A stretch of 64,000 nucleotides of DNA from Paenibacillus bouchesdurhonensis (GCF_900155685.1 NZ_LT732548.1:956134-1020133), one strand, 5' to 3'. Counted from the first letter of the stretch, positions 50,634 through 61,303 are shown. Numbers and translations are program-made. Notes: generated by a model from the letters alone, not told the origin.

Positions 50634-51905
50634 ATGGAACAATTGCAGCAGAAGGCAATTCTGGTCGGAGTTAACTTAAACCATCAGGAGGATTTCGATT
50701 ACTCCATGGAAGAGCTGGCTAATTTGACGAAGGCCTGCCATATTGAAGTCGCAGGTACGTTAACGCAAAATTTGCCGAAGGTAAATAAATCCCATTACAT
50801 CGGGACAGGAAAAATAAGTGAAGTTCGCGGGCTCATCGAAGGGGAGGAGGCGAATCTCGTCATTTTCAACGATGAGCTGTCTCCCTCGCAAATCCGCAAT
50901 CTAGAAGCGGATCTGGAATGCAAGGTTATCGACCGCACGGTGCTTATTCTCGATATTTTTGCGCAGCGCGCCAAGACGAGGGAGGCTCAGCTTCAGGTTG
51001 AAGTGGCTCACCTGAAATACATGCTGCCGCGCCTTGTCGGGATGAGGGAGTCCTTAGGCCGGCAGAGCGGAGGCGTAGGCACGAAGAACAGGGGGGCGGG
51101 CGAGACGCGCCTAGAACTGGATCGTCGCCGAATCGAAGAGAAGATTACGGTGCTGAGCAAAGAGCTTGAAGTGCTTGTGGCACATCGTCAGACCCAGCGG
51201 AAGCAGCGCAAGAAGAATGATCTGCCCGTCGTGTCTCTAGTAGGGTACACTAACGCTGGCAAATCGACGATTATGAACGCGCTGATGGAACGGTATAATC
51301 CAGCTCAGGAGAAGCTGGTGTTTGAGAAGGATATGCTGTTTGCGACGCTGGAGACTTCGGTGCGCAACATTCCGCTGCCGGATAATAAAGCCTTCTTGCT
51401 TACGGACACGGTCGGCTTCGTAAGCAAGCTTCCGCATCACCTGGTTAAGGCGTTCCGTTCTACACTGGAGGAGGTAGCCGAGGCTGATCTGCTGATCCAT
51501 GTCGTCGATTACAGCAATCCGGAATACGAGCGGCTCATTCAAATTACGAACGAAACGCTGAAGGAAATCGGCATTACGGATATTCCGACGCTATACGCAT
51601 ACAACAAGAGCGATCTAACCGCTCATCCCGTACCCGATATTCAGGAAGATCAGATCTATATCGCTGCCAAGCCGCGAATCGGCATCGAGGCGTTGGTACA
51701 GCGGATCAAGGAAGCGATTTTTAAGGATTATATCCATTGCGAGATGCTTATTCCGTATGATCAAGGCGCGCTCGTATCCCATTTCAATGAGAATGCGAAC
51801 ATCAAGGCTACCACCTATGAAGCTGAAGGTACCAAGCTGACGATGGAGTGCAGACTGAGCGATTACAACAAATTCAAGCAATACGCTATTGAAGCCGAAA
51901 GCTAG
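50634..51905 (+). CDS. hflX: GTPase HflX
   Basis: A ribosome-associated GTPase that splits stalled or stress-idled ribosomes and in some bacteria contributes to macrolide/lincosamide tolerance. The N-terminal HflX domain includes the TGKISEVRGLIEGEEANLVIF region and the Gly-rich GGVGTKNRGAGETRLELDRR block. The GTPase domain has G1 GYTNAGKST, G3 DTVGF and G4 NKSD. 423 residues, normal. ATG 50634 lies about ten bases after GGAGGAGG. The leader-peptide attenuator implies induction by translation stress. Confidence 0.93.
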   Translation: MEQLQQKAILVGVNLNHQEDFDYSMEELANLTKACHIEVAGTLTQNLPKVNKSHYIGTGKISEVRGLIEGEEANLVIFNDELSPSQIRNLEADLECKVIDRTVLILDIFAQRAKTREAQLQVEVAHLKYMLPRLVGMRESLGRQSGGVGTKNRGAGETRLELDRRRIEEKITVLSKELEVLVAHRQTQRKQRKKNDLPVVSLVGYTNAGKSTIMNALMERYNPAQEKLVFEKDMLFATLETSVRNIPLPDNKAFLLTDTVGFVSKLPHHLVKAFRSTLEEVAEADLLIHVVDYSNPEYERLIQITNETLKEIGITDIPTLYAYNKSDLTAHPVPDIQEDQIYIAAKPRIGIEALVQRIKEAIFKDYIHCEMLIPYDQGALVSHFNENANIKATTYEAEGTKLTMECRLSDYNKFKQYAIEAES

Positions 51906-51911
51906 AATCAT

Positions 51912-51955
51912 AAAGACCCCGGCAGCGCACCTTGTGGCGATTGCCGGGGTTTTGC
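51912..51955 (+). terminator. Terminator after hflX
   Basis: ACCCCGGCA pairs with TGCCGGGGT across a loop, followed by TTT. Confidence 0.75.
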
Positions 51956-52047
51956 CTGATCAGGGGACAACGATATTAACAGCTTGGTCAGCCGAGCCAC
52001 TTCAAACCGATTTGGTTCGATGGGTTAGTTCTCTAGCTGCGGCCTTT

Positions 52048-53544
52048 TCACGTCAACGTCAGCGGCAAATTCACTTCAAAGGCCGTGCCTTCCCCAGGCG
52101 GGCTAAAGACCTGAATACCGCCGCCATGCGCTTCTACGATCGATTGGGTAATGGAGAGCCCGAGACCCGCTCCTCCCTGGCTTCGTGTCCGTGAAGCGTC
52201 GCTGCGATAGAATCGATCGAAGACATGCGGCAGATGCTCTGGCGGAATACCGCAGCCATTGTCGCGGATAATTAGTTTGGCTTCCTTGCCCGAAACGGTC
52301 AGAGTTACGGTAATTAATCCCTGTTTGGGATCTGTATGTTGTACGGCATTGCTGAACAGGTTCAGGATGACCTGTTTGATCGCGTTGGCATCGTACATCC
52401 CCCTAACTCCTCCGGTTAGGACAAAGCGCACGGTTCGCTGCTTCGCAAGCATACGCAAATGAGGCTCCATTTCCGAAATGAGCGAATCCAGCCGCGTTTC
52501 TTGCAATTCCAATTCAGGTTTGCGATCCAACTTGGCAAGCAGCAGCAAATCCTCAACCAGCTTCTTCATGCGTGTGGATTCGCCGAGCATGCTTTTGAGG
52601 GAGGTCTGCAATTGCTCTGGATTTGCCGCTGCCCCGCGAAGGAGCACTTCCAGAAATCCATGGATGGAAGTGAGCGGCGTGCGCAGCTCATGCGAGGCAT
52701 CGGCGATAAAGCGGCGCATTTGCTCCTTCGCTTCCCGCTCTCCTTCGAAGGAGATCTCAAGCCGCTCAAGCATTCCATTAAACGACTGGGCAAGAGCATC
52801 AATTTCCGACTGACCCTGGCTGGCAGGGAAGCGAATGCCCAGATTGCCGGCATTAATATCCTCTACGGTGCGAACCATGCGGTTCAGCGGATGCAGCGTC
52901 CGGCGCAGCAATGGCAAATAGAGCATCAGGCCGCAGGCAAGAGCGAGCGCGGACAGGGTGACGAAGATAAGGAGCTGGCGCAGAACGATGCTCTGCAGCG
53001 GCGCGGTATCTTTGCCAACTTGGATGAGCCCGGCGGGGCTGTCAGGACCCCCGACCGGACGAAATACGACGAGCTGTTCCCGGCCGGTCTCATCTTGCAC
53101 CACCTCATATTCGCCGTGTACTCTCTGCTTAAATTGCTCTTGCAGAGCGTCATATTTCGCAGCGGATAATTGAGGCGATACCATCCCCGACGCTGTTCCT
53201 GTCCAATCAATGAACTCGCCGTCCTCCGAAATATAAGCAATCGACATATCGGGCAGGAAGAGCAGCGGGCGGCGCTCCGGATTGTTAATATTGTTTACAT
53301 TCCAGCGTTCAGGAACAAGTCTGGGGATACCGAAAAGCTCCTTCGGAAGCCCGCGTATTTGAGAGCTCATCGTCTCAGCCTGATTCCGGTATAGGAAGTC
53401 TTTCATGATCACGTATTGAAATGCACCGATCAAGAGAAGCAGTGCGGCAAGCACGAGCAAAGAGCGCGACAATAGCTGGATTCGGAGAGAGTGAGGGGCT
53501 GCAGCGCTCCGAATGCGGCTGCGGATCAGCTTTAGCCTGCTCAT
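52048..53544 (-). CDS. Sensor histidine kinase (OmpR-partner type)
   Basis: A 498-residue membrane kinase. Helices at about residues 24-45 and 178-200 flank an extracellular sensor domain; HAMP follows (about 200-255). HisKA has FIADASHELRTPLTSIHGF (phospho-His), and the ATPase has NLFSNAVQHT, DNGCGIP and GGAGLGLSI. Its start overlaps the end of the response regulator gene by four bases, so both are coupled. No neighbour clearly identifies the stimulus. Confidence 0.9.
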   Translation of the reverse strand: MSRLKLIRSRIRSAAAPHSLRIQLLSRSLLVLAALLLLIGAFQYVIMKDFLYRNQAETMSSQIRGLPKELFGIPRLVPERWNVNNINNPERRPLLFLPDMSIAYISEDGEFIDWTGTASGMVSPQLSAAKYDALQEQFKQRVHGEYEVVQDETGREQLVVFRPVGGPDSPAGLIQVGKDTAPLQSIVLRQLLIFVTLSALALACGLMLYLPLLRRTLHPLNRMVRTVEDINAGNLGIRFPASQGQSEIDALAQSFNGMLERLEISFEGEREAKEQMRRFIADASHELRTPLTSIHGFLEVLLRGAAANPEQLQTSLKSMLGESTRMKKLVEDLLLLAKLDRKPELELQETRLDSLISEMEPHLRMLAKQRTVRFVLTGGVRGMYDANAIKQVILNLFSNAVQHTDPKQGLITVTLTVSGKEAKLIIRDNGCGIPPEHLPHVFDRFYRSDASRTRSQGGAGLGLSITQSIVEAHGGGIQVFSPPGEGTAFEVNLPLTLT

Positions 53545-54224
53545 ATATCGACCCGATACCCGGCACCGCGCAATGTTCGAATGAGGCGGTGCTCTTTGTC
53601 GTTTAATTTATCGCGCAACGACCGGATGTACACCTCGACGATGTTCTCTTCGCCGCCAAAGTCGTATCCCCATACTTTATCCAAAATGGTTGTCTTACTC
53701 AGCACAATGCCGTGATTGATCACAAGATATTTTAGCAGTTCGTACTCTGTTGGAGAGAGCTCCAGCACTTGCTCGTGGTATATAATTTCCTTCTTTTTAT
53801 CATTCAAGCGGAATGGCCCCATGGTCACTTCCCCGAGCAGGGCTGGGAATTGATTGCGCAGCCGAGCGCCAATGCGGGCCAGCAGCTCTTCAAAGCTGAA
53901 CGGCTTGACCACATAATCATCCGCACCGATCGTCAGCCCCTTGACCCGATCCTCCACTTCATCCTTGGCGGTCAGCATAATGATGGAGGTGTGCATGCCG
54001 CTTTTTTTCAGAAGTCGACAGACCTCCCATCCATCCATGCCCGGCATCATGACATCAAGGACGATGATATGAGGCTGAAATTCCGTAGCTAGATTAATGG
54101 CGCTAAGCCCATCATGCGTACTCTGCACCTCGTATCCTTCGTTAATTAGCCCAAGCTCTAGGAATTGCACGATATGGGGCTCGTCGTCGACGAGTAATAT
54201 TTTTATTCCCTTTAGATGACCCAT
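53541..54224 (-). CDS. OmpR/PhoB-type response regulator
   Basis: A 227-residue regulator. The receiver domain has VDDEP near the start, phospho-Asp in IIVLDVMMPGMDGW and Lys in YVVKPFSF. The winged helix includes LSPTEYELLKYLVINHG, VWGYDFGGEENIVEVYIRSL and TLRGAGYRV. Its minus-strand start is preceded by AGGAGG. It forms a two-gene operon with the kinase. Confidence 0.92.
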   Translation of the reverse strand: MGHLKGIKILLVDDEPHIVQFLELGLINEGYEVQSTHDGLSAINLATEFQPHIIVLDVMMPGMDGWEVCRLLKKSGMHTSIIMLTAKDEVEDRVKGLTIGADDYVVKPFSFEELLARIGARLRNQFPALLGEVTMGPFRLNDKKKEIIYHEQVLELSPTEYELLKYLVINHGIVLSKTTILDKVWGYDFGGEENIVEVYIRSLRDKLNDKEHRLIRTLRGAGYRVDI

Positions 54225-54457
54225 AGGTTGAAGCCTCCTCTTGCAGCGACTGACGTATTAGTTTTTTTTATTATAGGGGATATTTCTGAAAGCAGGCTGA
54301 AAAAATTATGAGCTGCTCCTTAATTAGACAGCGATTTTTGAGTGAATACGGCAATATTTGATGTAAAATATTTGAATCTAGGACTCTATCATCTTGATTG
54401 TCCGAGGCCTTGTAGGATATACTTTTCTAAGTTAATGAGTAAAAGGAGAGTATTGAG

Positions 54458-55390
54458 ATGGACAAAGTATTGATTTTCGGTCACAAAAATCCGGATACGG
54501 ATACGATTTGTTCCGCCATCGCCTACGCGGATCTGAAATCCAAGCTGGGCTGGAATGTAGAGCCTGTTGCCCTTGGAAGCGTAAATGGGGAAACGAAGTT
54601 TGCTTTGGATCGTTTCGGTTTCAAGGCTCCACGTGTCGTGGAGAACGTGGCGGGAGAAGTGAAGGATGTCATTCTCGTAGACCACAACGAACGTCAGCAG
54701 AGCGTATCCGATATCGATCAGGTTCGGGTTGCCGAGGTCATTGACCACCACCGAATTGCCAATTTCGAGACAAGCGGTCCATTGTACTACCGTGCGGAGC
54801 CTGTCGGCTGTACGGCAACAATTCTGAACAAAATGTATAAAGAAAATGGAATCGCGGTTCCGGCGAACATTGCAGGCTTGATGCTGTCTGCGATTATTTC
54901 CGACTCCTTGCTGTTCAAATCCCCGACTTGCACGGAGCAGGATGTGGCAGCCGCTCGTGAGTTGGCTGAAATTGCTGGCGTAAACGCGGAAGAGTATGGC
55001 CTGGACATGCTCAAAGCAGGCGCTGATCTGAGCGACAAATCGATTGAAGATCTGATTTCCCTCGATGCGAAGGAGTTTGAAATGGGCGGTTCCAAAGTAG
55101 AAATTGCCCAGGTCAACGCGGTTGATGTGAATGATGTACTGTCCCGTCAAGCGGAATTGGAGACTGCTCTGGCAGCTATTGTTGAGAAAAAGGGACTTGA
55201 TCTGTTCCTGTTCGTGGTGACGGACATTCTGAACAACGATTCCGTAGGTTTGGCGGTCGGCAAAGACGCGGCTGCGGTTGAAGAGGCTTATGGCGTCAAG
55301 CTCGTTGACAGCAAAGCTGTATTGAAGGGCGTAGTATCCCGCAAATCGCAAATCGTACCGGTTTTGACGGACATTTTCAACAAGCGCTAA
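54458..55390 (+). CDS. ppaC: Manganese-dependent inorganic pyrophosphatase
   Basis: Hydrolyses pyrophosphate to drive biosynthesis (family II, DHH fold, Mn/Co). Metal ligands are in [21 protein letters not shown] and [11 protein letters not shown], and the C-terminal DHHA2 domain ends with [11 protein letters not shown] (substrate-binding Arg-Lys). 310 residues, normal. ATG 54458 follows AAGGAGAG. Monocistronic, with its own terminator. Confidence 0.95.
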   Translation: MDKVLIFGHKNPDTDTICSAIAYADLKSKLGWNVEPVALGSVNGETKFALDRFGFKAPRVVENVAGEVKDVILVDHNERQQSVSDIDQVRVAEVIDHHRIANFETSGPLYYRAEPVGCTATILNKMYKENGIAVPANIAGLMLSAIISDSLLFKSPTCTEQDVAAARELAEIAGVNAEEYGLDMLKAGADLSDKSIEDLISLDAKEFEMGGSKVEIAQVNAVDVNDVLSRQAELETALAAIVEKKGLDLFLFVVTDILNNDSVGLAVGKDAAAVEEAYGVKLVDSKAVLKGVVSRKSQIVPVLTDIFNKR

Positions 55391-55432
55391 TCGTAGCCCT
55401 GTCCGTGATTGGATGCTGAATATATAGCGATA

Positions 55433-55485
55433 GCAAAGAGTCCGGAGCATATCAATCTGCTTCCGGACTCTTTTTTATTTCTCAA
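55433..55485 (+). terminator. Terminator after ppaC
   Basis: AAAGAGTCCGGAGCA pairs with TGCTTCCGGACTCTTT (one bulge), followed by a T-run. It can serve both this gene and the converging MFS gene. Confidence 0.88.
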
Positions 55486-55594
55486 ATCGTGTAGTATTCC
55501 GATCTGGCAGGGTAATAAGGTATATATGAGTCCAACTAATTCTGTTTAAACCTATCAGCCCATCAAGAGCCGTCACTTTGCGTAATTCTAACGT

Positions 55595-56896
55595 TTATCC
55601 GATTGCACTCGAACCCGAACCTTCATCCGGGCCGGGGCCCACACTTGCAGCCGAAGCGGAGCCAGTCGTGAGCGGAGAAGGCTTATGCTTAAAGATCGGG
55701 ACAAGAATAAGCGCGCCGATGAGCAGGACAATACCCGACACGGTGTAAATTCCGACGAGGGGGAACGCCTTTTTGAGCGGTCCAGCCAGAGATATCATAA
55801 TGACCATCATCCCCATAAACATGGGACTGAGTACACCGTTTACCCTGCCGACATAAGATTGCTCCGTCCATTGGAGAATCATTGTATTAATGCCGATTTG
55901 AATGCATGGGAAGGTTAGGCCGTTGATAAACTGCAAGGTTAAGGTCAAAGGAATACTCGTCGAAAAGCCCATACCGATAATACATAGGGCACTGACCGTT
56001 AAGCCGAAGGCAAGCAGCAGCTGCGGTGCGAACTTTTTTGTTAGCGTCATAATTACAATACCGCCTATGAACATAGCACCGCCGTTGACCATCATCAGGA
56101 ACTGCAGGAACTCCTTAGGCTGGCCTAGTCTTTCCGTCACGATGAACAGCCCAAGGGTCTGAATCGTTCCGATCGCAAAGCCGGCAATCGCAAAGGTTGC
56201 CCCCAGCACCTTAAGAATTTTGCTGCCCCATACATAGCGAAAACCATCAACCAGCTCCTGCCGGATGTTTGTCGTACGTACCGGCTTGTGCTCCGGCTTC
56301 TCGTCAGGAGGGAGCCGGAACATGACGAGGGCGGAGAGCAGGAAGGCGACGCCCATGACGGCGATCGAATTTTCAATTCCGAATTTTTGGTAGGCGTAGA
56401 TTCCCAGCGCAGGGCCGGCGACCATGAAGATTGCAACCAGCGATTGGAACAAAGCCATGCCCTGCTGCAATTGATCCGGATGAACGTGCTGCTTGAACAG
56501 CTTCATAACCGAAGGCTGGGAAAATTGCGATAGTATGGCAGATACGAAGGTTGCCAAATATATGGCCTCCCAGGAGCCGTACAGCAGCGTCAGCAGAACG
56601 GCAAACACGGAAGCCGCGGACAGAAAGTCACACCAAATAATCGTGCGTTTGGGAAGCCATCTGTCTGCAAATGCACCGCCAATAAAGGAAAATACGAATA
56701 TGGGGGCAAATTCCACGACGGATATTAATGAAATTGCCAGCGGATCCTGATTCGTTTGATCTGTAACATACATGAGGATAGCAAAGTTTCTGACCCAAAT
56801 TCCGATCTGCAGAAGGACATTTGAGATGAGAATCGTTTGATATAATCGATTGCGAAATAAACTTCCGTGATTCGAAGCCTGCGCGGCGACGGACAT
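55595..56896 (-). CDS. MFS transporter
   Basis: A protein of about 433 residues with about 12 membrane helices of the EntS/macrolide-efflux-like branch: NRLYQTILISNVLLQIGIWV at helix 1, motif A GGAFADRWLPKRTIIW, and a Gly/Ser-rich hydrophilic tail at the C-terminus. ATG 56896 lies about six bases from GAGGTG on the minus strand; a GTG at 56905 overlaps that site. Substrate cannot be predicted. Confidence 0.85.
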   Translation of the reverse strand: MSVAAQASNHGSLFRNRLYQTILISNVLLQIGIWVRNFAILMYVTDQTNQDPLAISLISVVEFAPIFVFSFIGGAFADRWLPKRTIIWCDFLSAASVFAVLLTLLYGSWEAIYLATFVSAILSQFSQPSVMKLFKQHVHPDQLQQGMALFQSLVAIFMVAGPALGIYAYQKFGIENSIAVMGVAFLLSALVMFRLPPDEKPEHKPVRTTNIRQELVDGFRYVWGSKILKVLGATFAIAGFAIGTIQTLGLFIVTERLGQPKEFLQFLMMVNGGAMFIGGIVIMTLTKKFAPQLLLAFGLTVSALCIIGMGFSTSIPLTLTLQFINGLTFPCIQIGINTMILQWTEQSYVGRVNGVLSPMFMGMMVIMISLAGPLKKAFPLVGIYTVSGIVLLIGALILVPIFKHKPSPLTTGSASAASVGPGPDEGSGSSAIG

Positions 56897-57163
56897 AATA
56901 ATCACCTCAAATAGGGATAGGTTTTTTTAGTAGTGGCAGAATGCCCCTTTGCAACAATAATTCATTTTGGACTTCTTGAAAAGGGAAAAATCAACTATAA
57001 TTATTTCCTGATATATATCGATCCAAATTGATTTTTTCAAATAGGCTGCTATTCAAAGCGGAACAAAGGGAAACAAGTCTGTTGCAACTGATCTGCATTC
57101 ATGTTCAATCGTGAATTCAATTGGTATATGACATCCTACTGGACGGAGGACGGAGGCAGAAAT

Positions 57164-59509
57164 ATGGACATCAGAGAAGATGGACAGCATTCTATCTGTA
57201 CAAATGAAACAGAGACCACAAATATAGCTGAATCCGGTTACAGGAGAAGAAGGATTCCGAAGAAATTCGGGCCGGATTTCAACAGCGGCCAGTTCTACGG
57301 GCAGATCGTACACCATGCGGGAGATATCATATATTGTTGTAATGAAGAGGGAGTTTGCGAGTATATCTCGCCATCCGTAGAGTGGTCACTCGGTTATACT
57401 CCTGAGGAATTGTTAGGCTGCACTTACATGGAGCTGTGCCATCCCGATGATCGGGCTCTCCCGACTAGGCGGGAAATGATTCGCAGTGGGGGAATCATCG
57501 AGCTTCGGCTCAGGCATAAAGACGGGAAGTATGTTTGGTTTGAGTTTAATGCCACCTTGCTCGGCGATGAATCGGAGGAACCGCTCATTCTGGCGATCGG
57601 GCGAGACATTTCGAAGTGGAAGAATGAGCAGGCGAGTCTGTCTGAAACGATGCGTACCGCATTAATCGGCAGTTGGGAGTGGGATATCGATAAGGATCGG
57701 CTGGTTCTTTTTGATTATGTATATGAAATGTTTAACCTGAAGAAGGGATCTGTAGCCACTTCCTCCGAACTTGTCGCTCTTATGCAAGATACGGAGCGGG
57801 ATCGGTTTATTGAGGCGATTCGGCAGGCATTGGCGGAAGGAAAGCTCGATTTCGAGTTTCAATACAAACAGGATGAGAGTAAGGTTGGTTACTATTGTCT
57901 CAAGGGCGTTGTATTTTATGATGATGACAAAAATGCCATTAAGATGAATGGAACCGTGCAGGACATCACAGAGCGCAAAAACATTGAACGCAAAATTCAG
58001 GAGACCGTTGAACGCTACACCTCACTGAAGAAATACAATCATGATGCCGTGTTCTCCCTGGATTTAGAGGGGAATATTATCAATGCCAACGTCATGGCTG
58101 TAAGCATGACCGGTTATACGATTGAGGAGATGGCCGGCAAGAGCTTCTCGCGCTTTATCGGAGAGAAGCATGTCAAGCGTATTCTGAAGGACGCAATCAA
58201 TGACCCGAGCATTGAGAAGCTGATCGATAAGCTGCAGAATAAACAAGGCGAAATTGTTGAGGTGTTAACGACGATAGCCCCGATCATGATTAATAATGAG
58301 AATGTGGGCTTTTATATTATTGCCAAGGATATTACAGAGCAGAAGAGACTGCTCATTGCCAAGGAAGCAGCGGAAAGCACGAACAAGGCCAAAAGCGAAT
58401 TCCTGGCCATGATGAGCCATGAAATACGCACGCCTATGAATGGGGTCATCGGCATGACGGACTTACTGCTGGAGACGACAGAGCTGGATAACACCCAGAA
58501 AGAATACCTGGATATTATTCGCAAGAGCGGTGATACCCTGCTGAGCATTATTAATGACATTCTCGATTTTGCCAAAATCGAATCCGGCAAGACCATTCTG
58601 CATAAAGAATTATTCGATATCCGCAAGTGTATTTCCGAGACGCTGGACGTGTTTACGCCAAGGGCGGCCGAGAAGGAACTGGAGATGGAATACCATGTCC
58701 ATCCCGGAGTCCCGGAGGAACTGGTTGGCGATCCCGATCGCCTGAAGCAGGTATTCCTCAATTTGGTCGGGAATGCGGTGAAATTTACTTTTAACGGCGG
58801 GGTCTCTATATCAGTTGATGTCATGGAGAGAGAAGCCGGATACGTCAGATTGGAGATCAAAGTCAAGGATACGGGGATTGGCATACCACAGGATAAAATA
58901 TCTCATTTATTCGAGCCATTCTCCCAGCTAGACCATTTCATGACGCGAAACTATGAGGGGACGGGATTGGGACTGGCGATTACCAAACGGCTGATCGGGC
59001 TGATGGATGGCGAAATTCGGGTCGAGCCTACGGAAGGGCAGGGGGCCACCTTTGCATTTCATATTGCATTACAGGAGCCGGCCAAAGAACGTGCTTCCGG
59101 TAAAGGAACTGAGGAAGCCTGCTTGGACAGAATGCATGCCCCGGCGCTTAAAGTTCTCGTTGCTGAAGATAATGAAATTAACCAGATTGTATTGAGAAAA
59201 ATGCTAGAGCGCCTTGGACATCAAATTACGATTGTCTCGAACGGCATTGAAGTCATTCAGAAAGTCGCTTATGAACCGTTTGATCTCATTTTCATGGATA
59301 TTCAAATGCCTGAGCTGAATGGACTTGATACAACACGGGTCATAAAGGACACTATACCTCAAGACAAATGGCCGGTTATCGTCGCCGTTACCGCTAACGC
59401 ATTGAAAGGCGACAGAGAGAACTGCTTGAACGCCGGAATGGACGATTATATTAGTAAACCGATAAAAAGTACAACTATCGCGCAGATTATAGCTAAATAT
59501 TTCGGATAA
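57164..59509 (+). CDS. PAS-domain hybrid histidine kinase with C-terminal receiver
   Basis: A cytoplasmic sensor of about 781 residues with no membrane helix. Order: PAS1 (about residues 45-160, DIIYCCNEEGVCEYISPSVE, then GRDIS), a PAC-like PAS2 (about 165-280, ending GTVQDITERKN), PAS3 (about 295-415, DAVFSLDLEGNIINAN, AKDITEQKR), HisKA with MMSHEIRTPMNGVIGM, an ATPase with LVGNAVKFT and GTGLGLAIT, and a receiver (LVAEDNEINQ, phospho-Asp in LIFMDIQMPELNG, Lys in YISKPI). No HPt domain, so a separate phosphotransfer partner is expected. ATG 57164 lies seven bases after CGGAGG. Stand-alone gene. Confidence 0.9.
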   Translation: MDIREDGQHSICTNETETTNIAESGYRRRRIPKKFGPDFNSGQFYGQIVHHAGDIIYCCNEEGVCEYISPSVEWSLGYTPEELLGCTYMELCHPDDRALPTRREMIRSGGIIELRLRHKDGKYVWFEFNATLLGDESEEPLILAIGRDISKWKNEQASLSETMRTALIGSWEWDIDKDRLVLFDYVYEMFNLKKGSVATSSELVALMQDTERDRFIEAIRQALAEGKLDFEFQYKQDESKVGYYCLKGVVFYDDDKNAIKMNGTVQDITERKNIERKIQETVERYTSLKKYNHDAVFSLDLEGNIINANVMAVSMTGYTIEEMAGKSFSRFIGEKHVKRILKDAINDPSIEKLIDKLQNKQGEIVEVLTTIAPIMINNENVGFYIIAKDITEQKRLLIAKEAAESTNKAKSEFLAMMSHEIRTPMNGVIGMTDLLLETTELDNTQKEYLDIIRKSGDTLLSIINDILDFAKIESGKTILHKELFDIRKCISETLDVFTPRAAEKELEMEYHVHPGVPEELVGDPDRLKQVFLNLVGNAVKFTFNGGVSISVDVMEREAGYVRLEIKVKDTGIGIPQDKISHLFEPFSQLDHFMTRNYEGTGLGLAITKRLIGLMDGEIRVEPTEGQGATFAFHIALQEPAKERASGKGTEEACLDRMHAPALKVLVAEDNEINQIVLRKMLERLGHQITIVSNGIEVIQKVAYEPFDLIFMDIQMPELNGLDTTRVIKDTIPQDKWPVIVAVTANALKGDRENCLNAGMDDYISKPIKSTTIAQIIAKYFG

Positions 59510-59537
59510 CATGAACACGGCGCAAAGATTCTGCTTG

Positions 59538-59580
59538 ATGCAGCACCCTGTATTAATTACAATGCAGGGTGCTTTTTCTG
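59538..59580 (+). terminator. Terminator after the hybrid kinase gene
   Basis: GCACCCTG pairs with CAGGGTGC around a 14-base loop, followed by five T. Confidence 0.88.
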
Positions 59581-59761
59581 TGGCAAGAATCAATAAGGCC
59601 AGCAAATTACTCTAAAGGAGAGCAATAAAAAGCATATATGGTGTGTTGCCGCTTACATTCGAGATTGTCCATTTGTGATACATCGTTGAAATTTTATATA
59701 ATCGAGTTTGTGAGCGTTGCACCGGACGATATTTATAGATATACAGGGAGGAATACATCAA

Positions 59762-61222
59762 TTGTTCAAAACATTAAATATAAGAGCGGCGTGGTTCTCG
59801 AACACTCGGGCTGACCTGCTATCCGGCCTGACGGTTGCGTTTGCTTTAATCCCCGAAGCCATCGCCTTCTCGCTGCTGGCTGGAGTCAGCCCTATGGTAG
59901 GGCTTTACGCCTCTTTTTTCATCGCAGTAACAATCGCTTTTGCAGGGGGCAGACCGGGAATGATCTCGGCAGCTACGGGGGCGATGGCGCTGCTGATGGG
60001 CGGGCTTGTTCGTGATTACGGGATCGAGTACCTCTTCGCAGCTACGATCCTCGCAGGCATGATTCAAATTATTTTTGGTATGTTGCGACTCGGCAAACTG
60101 ATCAGCTTTCTCCCGCATTCTGTCATGGTTGGATTCGTGAATGCGTTGGCAATTTTAATTTTCATGGCCCAATTCACGTATTTTACGGGCGAGGGCTGGA
60201 TCATGTACGCTCTAGTTGCATTGACTCTCGTTATTATTTATGTATTTCCACGGGTTACTAAAGCATTTCCTTCGGCATTGGCGGCTATCATTATCGTGTC
60301 GATTATTACGATGCTTCTCGGCCTGGATGTCAAAACCGTTGGAGATATGGGGACGATTACAAGTGCCTTGCCGTCGTTCCATCTTCCAGAGGTGGCTTTA
60401 TCCTGGGACATGCTGAAAGTAATTTTTCCGGTGTCTTTATCATTGGCTGTGGTTGGGCTGTTAGAGTCCCTATTGACCGCTACGTTAATTGATGATTTAA
60501 CGGACACGTCCAGCGATAAGAATCGGGAGATGAAAGGTCAGGGGCTTGCGAACATCGTCACGGGGTTTTTCGGAGGCATGGCGGGGTGCGCTATGATTGG
60601 CCAATCGATGATTAACATCAAGTCCGGAGGACGAACCCGCCTATCGACTTTGGTATCGGGAGTAGGCTTATTATTTCTCATCATTGTGTTGGGAGATGTC
60701 GTTAAGGCAATACCGATGGCTGCTCTAGTAGGCGTTATGTTCATGGTTTGCATAGGTACTTTTGATTGGGGCTATTTAAGGGGCATGCGCCGAAAGATCC
60801 CGTATTCGGAGGGCTTCGTTATGGTCGTTACCGTTGCGGCTGTATTAGCCACGAATAACTTATCCATCGGTGTTGGCATCGGCGTTTTGCTCAGCGCGCT
60901 TATTTTTGCCTGGAGAATGGCTAAGATCCGTATAGCTTCGGAGGAGCAGGCTGGTATGAAGAAATATACGGTGAAAGGCCAGATGTTCTTTGGCACTGTT
61001 ACGGGCTTCTTGAATGAATTCGATGCGGTGAATGATCCGGAGCGAATCATTATCGATTTTACCAAATCCCACGTCTGGGATCACTCGGCGGTGCAGGCAA
61101 TCTCCAAGGTCATTGCCAAGTACCGGGATCATGATAAGGAAGTGCAGATTGCAGGGCTGAATAAGGAAAGCACGGAGCTCGTTCATCGCACCGGATTGTT
61201 CGTCACGGGCAAACAAACTTAA
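59762..61222 (+). CDS. SulP-family anion transporter with STAS domain
   Basis: A membrane transporter of about 486 residues from the SLC26/SulP family, moving sulfate, bicarbonate or another anion. The signature DLLSGLTVAFALIPEAIAFS opens the first helices, and about 12 hydrophobic segments run to residue 395 (GCAMIGQSMINIKSGGRTRLS in the core). The cytoplasmic STAS domain follows (RIIIDFTKSHVWDHSAVQAI). TTG 59762 lies ten bases after GGGAGG, giving a normal SulP N-terminus; the ATG-less run-in from 59717 is not needed. Substrate not predictable. Confidence 0.9.
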   Translation: MFKTLNIRAAWFSNTRADLLSGLTVAFALIPEAIAFSLLAGVSPMVGLYASFFIAVTIAFAGGRPGMISAATGAMALLMGGLVRDYGIEYLFAATILAGMIQIIFGMLRLGKLISFLPHSVMVGFVNALAILIFMAQFTYFTGEGWIMYALVALTLVIIYVFPRVTKAFPSALAAIIIVSIITMLLGLDVKTVGDMGTITSALPSFHLPEVALSWDMLKVIFPVSLSLAVVGLLESLLTATLIDDLTDTSSDKNREMKGQGLANIVTGFFGGMAGCAMIGQSMINIKSGGRTRLSTLVSGVGLLFLIIVLGDVVKAIPMAALVGVMFMVCIGTFDWGYLRGMRRKIPYSEGFVMVVTVAAVLATNNLSIGVGIGVLLSALIFAWRMAKIRIASEEQAGMKKYTVKGQMFFGTVTGFLNEFDAVNDPERIIIDFTKSHVWDHSAVQAISKVIAKYRDHDKEVQIAGLNKESTELVHRTGLFVTGKQT

Positions 61223-61262
61223 CAAGTTATTCTCATATAGCCGCCAGGTTGGGGCAGTTGAA

Positions 61263-61303
61263 AAAGGCAGGCCGTCATTTCGTCAAATGCGGTCTGCCTT
61301 TAT
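61263..61303. terminator. Bidirectional terminator between convergent genes
   Basis: GGCAGGCCG and CGGTCTGCC pair with inner CATTT/AAATG, flanked by A-runs upstream and T-rich DNA downstream. It serves the SulP gene and the converging small gene. Confidence 0.85.

Noticed and set aside
52459..53169. 236-codon plus-strand frame opposite the OmpR-partner kinase
   Set aside because: Antisense to conserved kinase domains and without a ribosome binding site.
54389..55450. 353-codon open frame on the minus strand opposite ppaC
   Set aside because: It is fully antisense to a complete pyrophosphatase and contains no family motif.
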